NCBI GenBank assembly: GCA_025677835.1
Contig: JAIXMR010000006.1
Location: 403,584-467,583, forward strand
Direction of reading: 5' to 3'
Source: Sporodiniella umbellata
Lineage: Eukaryota; Mucoromycota; Mucoromycetes; Mucorales; Rhizopodaceae
DNA length: 64,000 nucleotides
Numbering within the stretch: position 1 is the stretch's first letter; the number at the start of each line of letters is the position of its first letter. Of this stretch, positions 12,032 to 23,110 are shown in pieces. A program made the translations under genes and the position numbers. Under the pieces are notes generated by a model, which made no database searches, was not told the origin of the DNA, and worked only from the letters and a program-made list of their open reading frames with translations.

Positions 12032-12283
12032 TCAGTCTGTTTGTAACAACCATTTCTCCCTTTCCTTGTTTAAAACAGCGTACCGAGGGGTTGCACCTTC
12101 TTTAAAGATATCTTTGATACCAAGATTTGTATGGCAAAGGTGTTGAACATAACTGTCACCGAAATATTGTATGCGACTTGGAAATAACCATTTTGGCTGT
12201 GTAACTTTTGTTTCGCAACTGTCAAGGTTTGAATGATAGCTCTTCAAACGAACTAGGGTTGGTCGTTTTGTATAACCATACAC
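12032..12283 (-). CDS. probable last exon of an unrecognised protein
   Basis: An open frame of 83 codons ends in TGA at 12034-12032 and is convergent with the C2H2 gene. The residues are well mixed (KWLFPSRIQYFGDSYVQHLC, then GIKDIFKEGATPRYAVLN) and the base composition is less AT-rich than the flanks, which suggests real coding sequence. It has no ATG start. Acceptor-like sites at about 12280-12295 could join it to an upstream exon in 12300-12700, but I could not place that exon. A mitochondrial protein is one guess from the style of sequence; no family is claimed. Confidence 0.35.
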   Translation of the reverse strand: MYGYTKRPTLVRLKSYHSNLDSCETKVTQPKWLFPSRIQYFGDSYVQHLCHTNLGIKDIFKEGATPRYAVLNKEREKWLLQTD

Positions 12284-13006
12284 TGATCCAAGTATCCTTT
12301 TAATACGGAAAAGGTGACAGAGTTGTTAAATGTAATAAAACTATATCAAGCAGCAACGGTGATCTTGGTTGTCGTTCTAGATACGAAAATGCAAACCTTT
12401 TGAATAGTGTCACTCACTACTGAGATGCTATAGTAACATTCCCACCGTTTGAGGTACCTGTAAAGCCGAAAGTTGCTGCTGACGGACTAACTACTGTGTT
12501 ACGTTTTTAAACACTTGGGTCAACAGCTACCAACACTCTATTCAAGTGTGTATATATTTGTGAAGCTTGCCGCTACGAAAAGACTTTGGACATTGGCAAG
12601 TATTTTTGATAGGCTATTGCGTCTTAGTTAGACTCTTGTTATCAAATGCGAAACACCTCACATTTTCCTTTGGATCTACCAAAAAGAAAAAAAAAACTAT
12701 TGACAAAGGAGAAGCCTCTTATTTTGACAGATAATTTTTTAGTCCCTTCACAGTATGTTGATTCTCTTTGTTTTATTTTATTTTTAGTTTTTTGCATATA
12801 CCCGCTTTTTTCTTTCTCTCAAGCAGAGAGCTGTCCAGCTTGACCTGTCAATCTTTAATGACTGTTAAGTTAGAAACCAGACTTGAGGTGAAAAAAAAAT
12901 ACCAGAAAAAAAAAACGTACGTCACATTGACTACGCTATTTCAAAATTGTGTCATTATTTTAGTCTTTTTTTTTCTTCTAGTAAAGTTGACCTTTTTTTT
13001 TAAACA
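12284..13006. other. intergenic, may hide 5' exons of the 12032-12283 gene and the TOM70 promoter
   Basis: The stretch 12360-12520 is less AT-rich and has short open frames on the minus strand that I could not assemble into a protein. A TACGTCA sequence at 12918-12924, about 85 bases before the TOM70 start, resembles an ATF/CREB-type bZIP site. Confidence 0.4.
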
Positions 13007-15201
13007 ATGGCACCACAACAAGTAGTTGAAACAAGCGCTTCCGATAAAATCAAGAAGTTCTTTGAGGATAAAGACTGGAAGTTCTATTGTGCTGTCGCCG
13101 CTGGTTTGACTGTTGCAGGTGCCGGTGCTTACCTTGTCTCTTCTTCTGGCAAGAAGGGCAAAAAGAAGCCCGAGTCTAAGAAGAACCGAGAAGGTATTTG
13201 TTTTTTTTAAAAAGCAATCATAAACATAGAACGACAAAAAAAAAAAAAAAAGAAGAAAAACAACCAGAAATTGACAGCTTTTGCATAGTCAAGGAAACTT
13301 ACAAGGATACAAAAGAAGTCCCTGTCACCCCTGTTGCTGGATCTTTGGACTACATGACTTTGTCCGAAGCTGAAGTTGCCAACTTGACTGAGGAGGTAAT
13401 TTTTTTCTTAAAAAAAAAACAAGCAGAATGTCTTTGAGTAGTTGTTGATTCTCTATTTTAGCAATGTATTGAAGCAGCCCAACAACTCAAAACGAAAGGA
13501 AACGCCAAATTCAGTGAAAAGATCTATGACGAAGCTGCTGAATTGTACTCTTTGGCACTTCGTTATAAAGCCGATCCTATTTTCTATTCCAACCGTGCTG
13601 CTTGTTATGCAAACTTGGGCCAAAACGAACAAGTCATTCAAGATTGTAGCGACGCTCTTAAATTAGACCCTGTTTATGTTAAGGCACTTAACCGACGTGC
13701 TCATGCTCACGAAAAGTTGGAAAATTTCGAAGAAGCACTTTACGGTAAATGAGAGGGAATACACGAACATTAATAGATATTAAGTGCACTACTTTGGTTT
13801 TTTTTTTGAAAAAACATGGACAGATTTCACTTGTGTTTGTATTATCGATGCTTTCAAAAACGAAACTGCTAGTAAATCAATGGAACGCGTTTTGAAGCTT
13901 GTGTCTGAAAAGAAAGCTAAAGAAATTATGAAGGTAGGCCAAAAGAATAGAAAAGCCTCAACAAAAGACTTGTTGTTAAACAGTGGTTATAGAACAAAAC
14001 CCCCCGTTTGCCATCATCTACTTTTGTCAGTGCTTACCTTGATTCTTTCAGACCAAGTAATACGACCAAAACGATTTAATGTCAAATACTCATATTATAT
14101 CTAGTTGTTCAAGACTTGTCTAGTATCCCTGAAGATGGATCTGGTGATGCTTACTATGCCCAAGCCCAACGCACACTTGCCTTGAAAGATTACAAGACAG
14201 CTTGTGAATCAGTCGAAAAAGCTGTTGAATTGGGTTGTTCTTCTCAATATCAAGCTTACGCTTTGAACTTGATGGGTACATTTGCTTTCTTAAAGGGCGA
14301 TACTGTCTCTGCTTTGGAATATTTCAACAGAGCTGTTGAAGCTGACCCCAAGCTTGTTCAAAGTTACATTAAGCGTTCCAGCATCTATATGGAGCAAGGT
14401 AAGCACACATATATATATATATATATAAAAGCTGGATCCAAAGTTATAGACTTATTTTTTTAAAAAGGTGATATGACCAACACATACAAACAATTCGATG
14501 ACGCTATTGCCGTTAATCCTAGCGATGCTGATATATACTATCACCGCGGACAAGGTAAAGGGTTGGGGGTAGACGATATGAGCATTATAAATAATTTTCT
14601 TTTTCTAGTCAACTACATTAGTGGCCAATTTGACGCAGCAGCAAAGGATTATACCGAAAGTATTAAGTTGGACGATTCCTTCGTTTATGCCCATATTCAA
14701 CTTGGTGTTGTTCAATATAAGCTCGGCTCAGTTTCCTCATCCATGTCTACTTTCAACAACACACTCAAGAAGTTTGCTGACAGTACTGATGTTCACAACT
14801 ACTATGGTGAACTCTTAGTAGACCAACAAAAATTGAATGAGGCTATTGATATGTTCGGAAAGGCCATCACATTAGACTCCAAAAATCCCTTACCCTACAT
14901 TAACAAGGCTATGCTTATGTACCAAGTAATGGGCAATGTAGATGAAGCTACCAAGTTATGTAAGGAAGCTTTGGAAGTTGACCCTGCTTGTGATGCTGCC
15001 GTTGCTTCTCTTGCTCAAATCTTGTTGGAACAAGGCAAGCCCGATGAAGCCCTCAAATACTATGAAATTGCCATCAACTTGGCCAGAACCCAAGCAGAGT
15101 TGGAGCATGCTATTTCCTATGTAGAAGCCACGAAAACCCAGACCCGATTCGCTCAAGACTTCCCTGACGCTGCCGCCAAGTTGAGAGCTTTGCGTACTTA
15201 G
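13007..15201 (+). CDS. TOM70: mitochondrial import receptor TOM70
   Basis: Eight exons: 13007-13193, 13289-13395, 13462-13744, 13824-13933, 13993-14056, 14105-14398, 14468-14554 and 14609-15201. They give 574 residues, close to the family length. An N-terminal transmembrane anchor (about 26-46) is followed by a lysine-rich linker. Tandem TPRs come next (QQLKTKGNAKFSEKIYDEA, then DFTCVCIIDAFKN and LPSSTFVSAYLDSFRP). The receptor binds Hsp70/Hsp90-delivered carrier precursors on the outer membrane. Exon 5 (64 bases) is visible only in the frame that gives the LPSSTF motif. Intron 1 contains an A-rich run, so its acceptor (13288) is the least certain. Confidence 0.95.
14409..14427. repeat. (AT)n microsatellite in TOM70 intron 6
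   Basis: Uninterrupted AT dinucleotides inside the 69-base intron. Length variation would not alter the protein. Confidence 0.9.
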
Positions 15202-15403
15202 ATAGTGTACCAAAAAAAGAAAAAAAAACTATTAAATAGAATGAAAACATAATAAAGCGTTACTGTGATATAATCTCAATTTCCAAAGCGATAGTAGTGT
15301 AGATGGATGTGTTTTTTTTTTTTTTTTTTATTTCTAAAAAGAAAAAGAAAGCGTGTGTTGTAAAGTAAAAAAAGAAAGAAGAAATAACTTTTCCCCAATA
15401 CAT

Positions 15404-16281
15404 TTAAACCTTGAAACCACGAGAGGCACGCTTACCACGAGCGCGTTCGAACTTACGTCCCTTGGAGCGAACGTAGGGCTTCTTGTTCTTGTGAGGACCA
15501 AAGCCAAAGTGCTTAACGGATTCACGAGAGTTTTTGGCACCACGGATGAGGATAGTGTTAGCACCGGTGGGGGCACGGAGAGCCAATTGATCCAAAGTCA
15601 AGCATTCACCACCAGCCTTCAAGATACGAGCCTTAGCAGTCTTGGTGAAGTGAAGAGCAGCAATGGAGAGCTTGGGGAGGTCGAGGAGACGAGAATCATC
15701 AGTGACGGTACCAACAACAACAGTGGTCTTGTTTTCCTTGACGTTACGGACAACGCGAGAGACAGTGACAGGAGGACGGTTGACGCGAGACATAAAAAGA
15801 CGCTTCAAGACAATCTTGTTGAACTTGGCATCAGTACGACGAGCAAGGAAACGGTAAAGCTAATATACACATGAATATGTATTGTCAATTATATGTGTAA
15901 CTACAAAAGGTTGAATTTTTCATTTACCTTGACTAACAAAGCCAAGTAAACGTTGTCAGACTTGGGAGAAGTACGGTTGGAGTTCTTGACGTGGTGGTTC
16001 TTAAGATCGATACCCTAACAGAATAGACATGCCCAAAGAAAAAAAGAATTAAAAACAAATTCTACAGTCATTCAGAAAAAAGGGATTGGCTGCTATCTAT
16101 TTTTTTTTTTTTTTTTTTTGGATGTTGAAGTATATTGCATAGAGAGCTGTGTGTATGTAGTGTGTGCGTATATATATGTTTGTTCTACTGTATCCAATCC
16201 ATCCATCCAAACAACCATAAAAAAAAATAGCGCATCCCCCTTTCTATAATCTGCTCGGCTTCAAGTATTGATCTTTACCAT
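15404..16281 (-). CDS. RPL18: 60S ribosomal protein eL18
   Basis: Three exons, 16281-16279 (the ATG alone), 16014-15928 and 15859-15404, give 181 residues, the usual length for eL18. The mature frame reads [20 protein letters not shown], later [10 protein letters not shown] and [20 protein letters not shown]. The 264-base first intron directly follows the start codon, so exon 1 codes for methionine only. I chose it because ATG is followed at once by a GTAAAG donor. Large-subunit structural protein. The gene is convergent with TOM70, about 200 bases from stop to stop. A minus-strand AACCCT lies at 16345-16340, 59 bases upstream of the start. Confidence 0.93.
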
Positions 16282-16339
16282 TTTTTAATGCAAAACCAAG
16301 GTCGTTTAGGCTTGTGTCCAAGAGAAGAGGATCTTTAAT

Positions 16340-16345
16340 AGGGTT
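16340..16345 (-). promoter_or_regulatory. AACCCT motif upstream of eL18
   Basis: AACCCT in gene orientation, about 59 bases before the eL18 ATG. It is part of the three-gene pattern described in the findings. Confidence 0.35.
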
Positions 16346-16537
16346 GTAGGGGAGAAGTGTCCAAGTTCCTTGGACCCGTCGGAGAACAAAAAGAGCCGAT
16401 GGACCATCTAGAAACTAGAGAGCAGTTCGATCCGGACCTTTACATACTTTTTTTTTTTTTTTAGAAACGTGAACAGGAACCCCTCTTCTTTTAGCATTGA
16501 AATTTTTATCAGACAATTTTATTTCTTTTTGAGTGAC

Positions 16538-17660
16538 ATGTCTTTACTTCGACCTATATTAAGAAACGCCGCTGCTCCAAAGAGCCTTATGGCAAGCACT
16601 TTGGGTCTTCGTTGTGTTGCTACTACGGCTACTACTCAGCTGTAAGGTGTTTTTTTTTTTTAAAAAAAAAAAGTAAACTGACATTGCTTGACAGACCTTG
16701 TCCACAAACAGAAATGTTGAAGGCCACCTTGAATTATGTACCTGAATACGGTTGGTCCATGCAGAGCTTACTTCACGGTGCTCGTCATTTAGGCTATCCC
16801 TCTGTTGTTCACGGTGTTTTCCCTGGTGGAGAAGCTGGACTGATTGATGCTTACTTGAAAGACGCTCGAGCCACATATACCCAAAAAGTGGAAGAAAAGC
16901 AAAAGACAGAAGAATGGCAGCAGTAACTGAATCCATACAGAAAGCGACAACCACTGACCTCCCGCCTTTTTTTTTTTTCTGCAGCTTGACCATGACCCAG
17001 AAAGTAAAGATTTTAACTTGGCTTCGTTTGGAAATGAACAAACCTTTTATTAAAAAGTGGCCTGAGGTAACTTATTGACCGAAAAGTAAACTATGGATGA
17101 CTGAGGTTTTTCTTTTCTTACAAAAGGCATTGGCTATTATGGCCAAACCCTCCAATGTAGGTATGTCATTGAATCATTTAGGTGAGATTGTAGATGACAT
17201 TTGGTTTTATGCTGGTGATAGAAGTCCTGATGTAGGTCCTAAACATACTAAAAAAAAAATTCTGTATCTCTTATCTTTAGGAAACCAAAAATAAAAAATA
17301 AAAAACTCAATAGATGAACTGGTATACCAAACGCGCCTCCTTAGCAGCCGTTTACAGTTCAACTGAGCTTTATATGTCTCAAGATCTTTCACCAGATTTC
17401 ATAGAGACAGAGAAGTTCTTGAATAGAAGACTAAACGATGTTTTATGGGTTGGGTCCACCACACGACAAGTAACCAGAATCATCTTATCATAGCATTCTT
17501 AGCTAACACTTTATCTATCCATGTAGCTGGGTAATATGCTCTCTTTTGGCGCAAAAAGCATGATGAGTGTGATAACAAACGTAAGTAGAATATATCCAAT
17601 TGAGAATAGAAGCTTTTAGCCTAAACATTTGTTCTGTGGTAGCGAGGAGGAAAGTTTTAG
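16538..17660 (+). CDS. COQ9: ubiquinone biosynthesis protein COQ9
   Basis: Seven exons, 16538-16641, 16695-16922, 16985-17066, 17127-17231, 17314-17469, 17527-17580 and 17643-17660, give 248 residues. An arginine-rich mitochondrial presequence (MSLLRPILRNAAAPKSLM) precedes the COQ9 core. Core landmarks are GARHLGYPSVVHGVFPGGEA, IKKWPEALAIMAKPSN and DDIWFYAGDRSPDMNWYTKR. COQ9 binds isoprenoid lipids and hands intermediates to COQ7 on the matrix side of the inner membrane. The last exon holds only six codons (RGGKF and stop) after a consensus GTAAGTA donor. If that intron is retained the protein ends 13 residues later in a different tail. The gene is divergent from eL18, 256 bases apart. Confidence 0.93.
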
Positions 17661-18139
17661 ATAAAGAAAACGCATAAAAACTAAACCCAAAAAATACTAC
17701 CTTTGTTGCATTATATATACAATTCAATTTAATAAAGGAAATAAACGCCTTTTAAACTTCGATTGTGTGTCTTTTTATAGTTGCGATTTTCAGGTGTACT
17801 TAATAATGCAGTTTTAAAACACCGGATAAATTTCTTGCTTTTGTGTTCATAAAGACCAAAAGGTACTTGGCTCTTGGCCTAAATAATCTAAATGGTCTAC
17901 CAAGAAACGCAAACCAATCGACACCCTCCTTACTTGTCAGCGCGAATGGTCTTTCTTTTTTTTTTAAAAAAAAAAAAATATCTATTTTAATAGAATATTT
18001 TATAATATCGGAATCAAAAAAAAAAAGTAGATTTGTCCCTCAAAGGCTTTTTTTTATTTTTTTCGCGTTGTCTGGATTTTAAAGGTACGACGATATAATT
18101 ACTGTTTATCTCTTATTTTATTTTGAATGAATTAAGGTC
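17661..18139. other. intergenic between COQ9 and the zinc transporter
   Basis: AT-rich spacer with a T10A13 tract at 17956-17978. No gene was recognised. Confidence 0.6.
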
Positions 18140-19542
18140 ATGTTTCATTCTTCACCGATTGATCTACCCACGCACAGTAAAACGCTACAGTATGCCTACA
18201 GCAAGACGAGTTATTTGACAACCTTAAAGCAATCGTTAGAGATTATATTAAGCAATCAAGATTCAAAACAAATCTTCTATTTCTTGTTACTTAATTTGTC
18301 TTATATGTTTGTTCAACTTGCTTATGGTGTATGGACCAATTCACTTGGTTTGATTTCAGATGGTATACATTTACTAACTTTGAAAAGAAAAGGCTTTTGT
18401 TACTGACGCGTACACCTTCAAAAAAAAAAAAGCTATTCATATGTTTTTCGATTGTTTGGCTTTAGGTGTAGGTTTATTTGCCTCTGTGATGAGCCGATGG
18501 CCTTCTAATTCAGAATATTCTTATGGGTAGTTTTCTTAAAAAAATACACACATAGTAAAGTAGGTTAGGAAGACTAATAGTTATTGGGGAAATTAGATAT
18601 AATCGTATCGAAACCTTGGCTGCTTATTTTAACGGTGTGTTTTTGATTATGATTTCTGTTTCGATCATTATTGAGGCTATACAACGACTAGTGACCCCGC
18701 CCGAGATGAACACCCATCGACTGTTGATTGTAAGCTTTTTGGGCCTTGTGGTCAATTTAGTAGGCATCTTTGCTTTTAATCACGGACATGCTCATGGAGG
18801 CCATCATCATGGTCATGATCACGGCCATGATCACGGACATAGTGCTAATATGCAAGGCAAGCCTTTTTTTTTCACTAGAAGGAAGGCAATCAGATTTGTA
18901 ACAAGTATTTCTTTAGGTGTGTTTTTACATATTATGGCAGATACATTAGGCTCTGTAGGAGTGATTGTATCTACTCTTTTAATCGATTGGTTTGGATGGA
19001 CAGGGTTTGACCCAATTGCATCTTTATTTATTGCGAGTTTGATTATCGCGTCTGTGTTGCCGTTGATTCGTCAGTCAGCCGCGGTACTGATGCTGGAATT
19101 GGATGACGCGACGGTGGCGGCTGTAGAAGGTACGGTGGAAGAAATCAAAGGGATTGAGGGAGTGTACGGAGTGAGCCAAAGTCGGTTCTGGCCCTATGAA
19201 GCAGAGAGCGTGATTGGCTCGTTACATGTACAAGTCAAAGATGACATAGATACGCAAGCCATGCAGCAGACTATTGTTCAACTATTACAACACCGTATTC
19301 ATGGTCTGAAAGAGGTCTGTGTACAGATCGAACCTCAGAGTGCCAAAAAGAAAAATCGCACGGTGCCTGAAAAAGGCTTTTTCCACTCACCCCTGATCCA
19401 CTCGCCAATCCATCAAGCTCATGTCAACTATCGATCGAACACCTCAACGCCTGTTCCTTCTACACCACCTTTAACTGATATCCCACACCCTGGTATTGCT
19501 CCTATTATCTCTGGTCTTCAAAAGCAAACAAAAAAGGAATAA
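18140..19542 (+). CDS. CDF family zinc transporter (ZnT5/ZnT7/Msc2-like)
   Basis: Three exons, 18140-18362, 18433-18526 and 18597-19542, give 420 residues with about six membrane helices. Two HxxxD zinc sites of the transport path are present: H77-MFF-D81 (after LISDAI) and H217-IMA-D221. A histidine-rich loop (about 168-188, HGHAHGGHHHGHDHG) sits between helices 4 and 5, as in ZnT5/7 and yeast Msc2. The cytosolic C-terminal domain (VYGVSQSRFWPYEAE) is followed by a proline/serine tail. It should move Zn2+ into the secretory pathway in exchange for protons. The exon 1 donor is needed to form DAIHMFFD; the unspliced frame stops early. Confidence 0.93.
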
Positions 19543-20548
19543 TAAACAAAAAAAAAAAGAAACACTCATATATATTTATGATGGAACTATTTGTATAGAA
19601 CAAAGAAAAGCGTTTCCTCATCCCCTACTCTTTTTTTTGTATGCCCTAGACGCGTCTTTTAAGTACCTTGGACTGTTATTTGAATTAAAAGAAAGATTGA
19701 TGCAACAAAAGATGTGTCCATCTCTAAATATGTATAGATATAAAGGGAGGAGAAAGAAAGGGAGAAAAAGAAAGGGATAATGAGGAGAAGTAGCTTTCTG
19801 TTACTAAAGAACAGTTTCCTGTAGCTCTGAGAAGCTCATTTTCTACTGTCAATCTATGTACTGAATACGCTTTTTTTTATTTTATCTTATTTAAAAAAAA
19901 AGAAACTCATGTAAATCACAAAAGACTGAGATAATGCTTGACGGAATTGTTCGAAAATAAACCATTGCTAGGTGATGCAATCAAAAAGAACCGGCTCAAT
20001 GCCAAGTACATGTACTTAGCCCAGATACGATAATATGTAACCATAAAAGTTTTTATAAAGATATATCCTTTTATTAATGCTTCTTGTAATTGAATGTCCT
20101 TAAAACGCTATACTAATGAATTCCTTGGTATTTATATGTCCATTCTTCTTCTTCTTTTTTTTTGGCTATGCTTCTGTGAACACTATATTTGTCTTTTTCT
20201 GCAAATCGTTTGTTGATGAAATACAAAGTAGCACAAGTGCAAGACTAACAAAGTAAGTATCTCTCATGTGTATTTGTAAGGCTTATATGGTAGGCAAAAA
20301 AGAAAGAAAATGAAGAAACATTGGTATTTTTGTATATATCAGCAGTAATATAGAACTCTTTATAAATAGTATACAAGATATTAAATGAATAAATCTGGGT
20401 GTAAGAAGCCAGCCTGGCTTTTTTTTGGGAATGAATAAATAAAAAGCCGATCTTTTGGACATTGTAGTGACAATATGTATATACAGATGTACATATGCAG
20501 TATGTGTATGATAGTGTATGTATATGCTAAAGTATGTTGTATATGTTG

Positions 20549-20620
<72 letters not shown>

Positions 20621-20658
20621 GTGAGTACAAAAGAAGTATTCTTTTTTTGATGCTGAGA
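19543..20658. other. intergenic, convergent 3' regions
   Basis: 3' flanks of the zinc transporter and the cyclin gene. It is AT-rich and includes the composite microsatellite at 20549-20618. No gene was recognised. Confidence 0.6.
20549..20618. repeat. composite (TA)n(TG)n microsatellite
   Basis: About 11 TA units run directly into about 23 TG units with one TT interruption. It lies in the 3' flank of the cyclin gene. Confidence 0.95.
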
Positions 20659-21508
20659 TCATAAAAATGGATACCACATGTCATTCATGGTGATGGGAAC
20701 TTGAGGCGGTTGTGAGTACAACATCCAGATGGGTACAGAGCAGCTATCTTGAGAATAAAGATCGATCAAGTCTTGATTGTAGAGTAAAGGAGAGATATTA
20801 TCGTTATAAGCGATAGGCTGTACTTGAGGGTATAATGTGGGAGTGAGGGGAGGAGAATAATAATAAGGATAATAGGTATCATTATTAAGGATAGCAGCGG
20901 GCTCTTCTGAAAAGAAGGGAAGATCACATAGTACATTGCATTTCTCGGTCCATAGTAAAAAAGACTCGGACGAGATATAAAGAGAATAATCTAAATATCT
21001 CAATAGGGCTGATTCCAATTTGACTAGAGTATTGACAGGTATCATGGAGACATAAGACCATTGCAACTAGTAAAGTAGTGTTATTTTATCTGTTCTAAAT
21101 CTTCTCTTTGGGGATTACCATAAAAGGAGGTGGATAATCTTCTGTGTATTTGTACGCCAATAATAATGTAACAGTGACTAAAGAATAGTCGTCCATGTCA
21201 TGATTATTCGCCAAAACGGTTTGCATATAATTTAAACTAAGAGGGCTTATACATTAGCCAAAAAAATATGGAAGGGGGGATTTGTTATATAAAACTATTA
21301 AGTCTAACCTGGCGTAGACAACGTAAGAGGGTATATCAATCAAAGCAAATAGCTTGTAGTAAAACAAGTATACGTTCTTTTGTCTTTCCAGATCCCAATC
21401 CCTCCGTAAGAAGCAGAGCACGATTGAGCCCAGCTCTGATAATTCCTCAATGCCTGTTTTACATATCATCTGTTGGTTCATTATTGCTGAATTTATGTGA
21501 GGATTCAT
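20659..21508 (-). CDS. PHO80-like cyclin
   Basis: Three exons, 21508-21309, 21245-21119 and 21066-20659, give 244 residues. The cyclin-box features are a first helix with IEELSELGSIVLCF, the conserved-style ...IDIPSYVVYASPLSLNYMQTV stretch (broken by an intron), and DYSLVTVTLLLAYKYTED. The typical PHO80/Pcl end of the box follows: VNTLVKLESALLRYLDYSL. The C-terminal 95 residues are rich in tyrosine and proline. Such cyclins partner Pho85-type CDKs in phosphate, glycogen or morphogenesis control. The start codon is uncertain: an in-frame ATG also lies at 21637, but the sequence between is AT-rich and looks untranslated. Confidence 0.75.
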
Positions 21509-22769
21509 TCTTCTGTGTATTGAGAAAGAAAGAAAAATAAATAAATATTGAAAAATAAACAAGTTTATAAAATAAGAAGAAAAAAGTATTAAAATACATT
21601 TAAAAGAACAAGTAACCTTAATTTTTATTTTTGACATACACTAAACATTTGGTGACATTAAAAAAGTAAATATAAGGCGTTGTATGACCGTAGAGAGTCA
21701 ACAAAAACAACCCAAAAAAAAGAAGGAGAATGAATGCAACCAGATATCAAGAGATTCGCATACCAATAGGCTATATTTAACTGTAACAATAATCGTATCA
21801 TTCAAACTCTCTCTTTCTTTTTAAGGTTTTTTTTGTATATATAAAAGGGGTCTATATGGGAGAAAGGCTCTTTCTTTTGAATCATATGGAAATGACCCAA
21901 ACTGTACTACGGCTTTTCCCCTTTGCTCCTTAGGATCTCTATTTATTCTCTCTCCGATAGGCATGATGGTTTTAATAAAATAGTTGTGTTACATCGCACG
22001 CGACCCAAATATTTTGGAAAAAAAAAAAAAAGGTTTTATTATCTTTTTAGAAGGAGGCAAAGTTCCAGTCAAAAAGCTTCCTTTCCCTGGATTGCTATTA
22101 TCCAAAAGGGAGGAGGGGTGAATAATAACAATAACAATAATAAAAACAAAAAAGAAAGATGGCAAAAAAGGAGAAAAAGATGGCTTTTGATATTGTTTGA
22201 ATGATAATAATAATAACAATAATAATAATAAATGTAAATTGTAATTACAAAACGCGCAAGAAAAGTCTGTATTTTTCTAATGATTCTAATCGGCATCATC
22301 ATTATCACGAAAAGACACGTCTTTTTCAGTCCTACTTTGCCTTTTTTAGTGGTGTAACATCCCTTAGCTTTTAGAATCTAAAACAGAAAGAAAAAGCCCT
22401 TTATCGAGGAGTTTGAAACCTAAACCGTGAAAAATGTCTGTTCATTATAGTCCGCCTGACGGGTAGTGTCAGTTACAAAGAAATCGTTTTTCGTACCCAA
22501 ACTAACCCCAATTGAGCCCACTCCGGCCTCCAACGTGATACATGCTCCCTATGCCACGCTTTATTTTTGAGAACACAATCATAACAAAAAAAATTCTTTT
22601 TTCTTTTGTTGTTATTTATCTTGTCTTTTTAAGCCACATGGCGCGTCACAGCAATTAATGAATAGAAGGAGAATCTCTCACTTTATTTAAACAAATCAGA
22701 AACAAAGAAAAGCTTGTTATTATTGACGAGCGTACGTTTCATTAGACAGCCCTCTATCGTCAAAGGACA

Positions 22770-23110
22770 ATGCTAGATTACAACCTCAAAAGCGCTTTAA
22801 AAGTGCAAGAAAGACCTTACAAGATGTACCAACAAAATGGACAGTATCCGATAAGATCAACAAGTCTCAAGCTTAAACAATCAAAAGCAGCAATGAGTCA
22901 AATAATTTCCTTCATTTTAAAGAGGTAGACACCATTCGGACACAGACTGCTGAAAGGTTGCAAATAACAAAAGAACACATTTCTGTCGAGGAAGGCTTTC
23001 AACAGTGCAAAGCAACCTGCAGAGTTCACATCGGCTCAAGGAATGCAGCGTAATGATGAAACGCAACAATCTGCACTCAACGTTCTCCGGCTCTCACTCC
23101 GTTTCAAATA
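22770..23110 (+). other. possible unrecognised small gene or decayed gene
   Basis: An ATG frame of 54 codons starts at 22770 (MLDYNLKSALKVQERPYKMY...) and stops at 22934. A second open frame of about 55 codons in another phase covers about 22950-23110. A GTAGAC donor at 22932 and an AAAAG acceptor at about 22976 would join them in phase over a 49-base intron. No family is recognised and no clear branch site is seen. It may be chance, a lineage-specific gene or a relic. Confidence 0.2.

Noticed and set aside
12460..12530. short frame with SPSAATFGFTGTSNGGNVTI on the minus strand
   Set aside because: Only about 29 codons between stops; no start or splice partner could be supported.
15353..15874. 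173-codon open frame on the plus strand
   Set aside because: It is the opposite-strand shadow of the eL18 gene.
20283..20684. minus-strand frames rich in TH and YI repeats
   Set aside because: They are translations of the TG/TA microsatellite.
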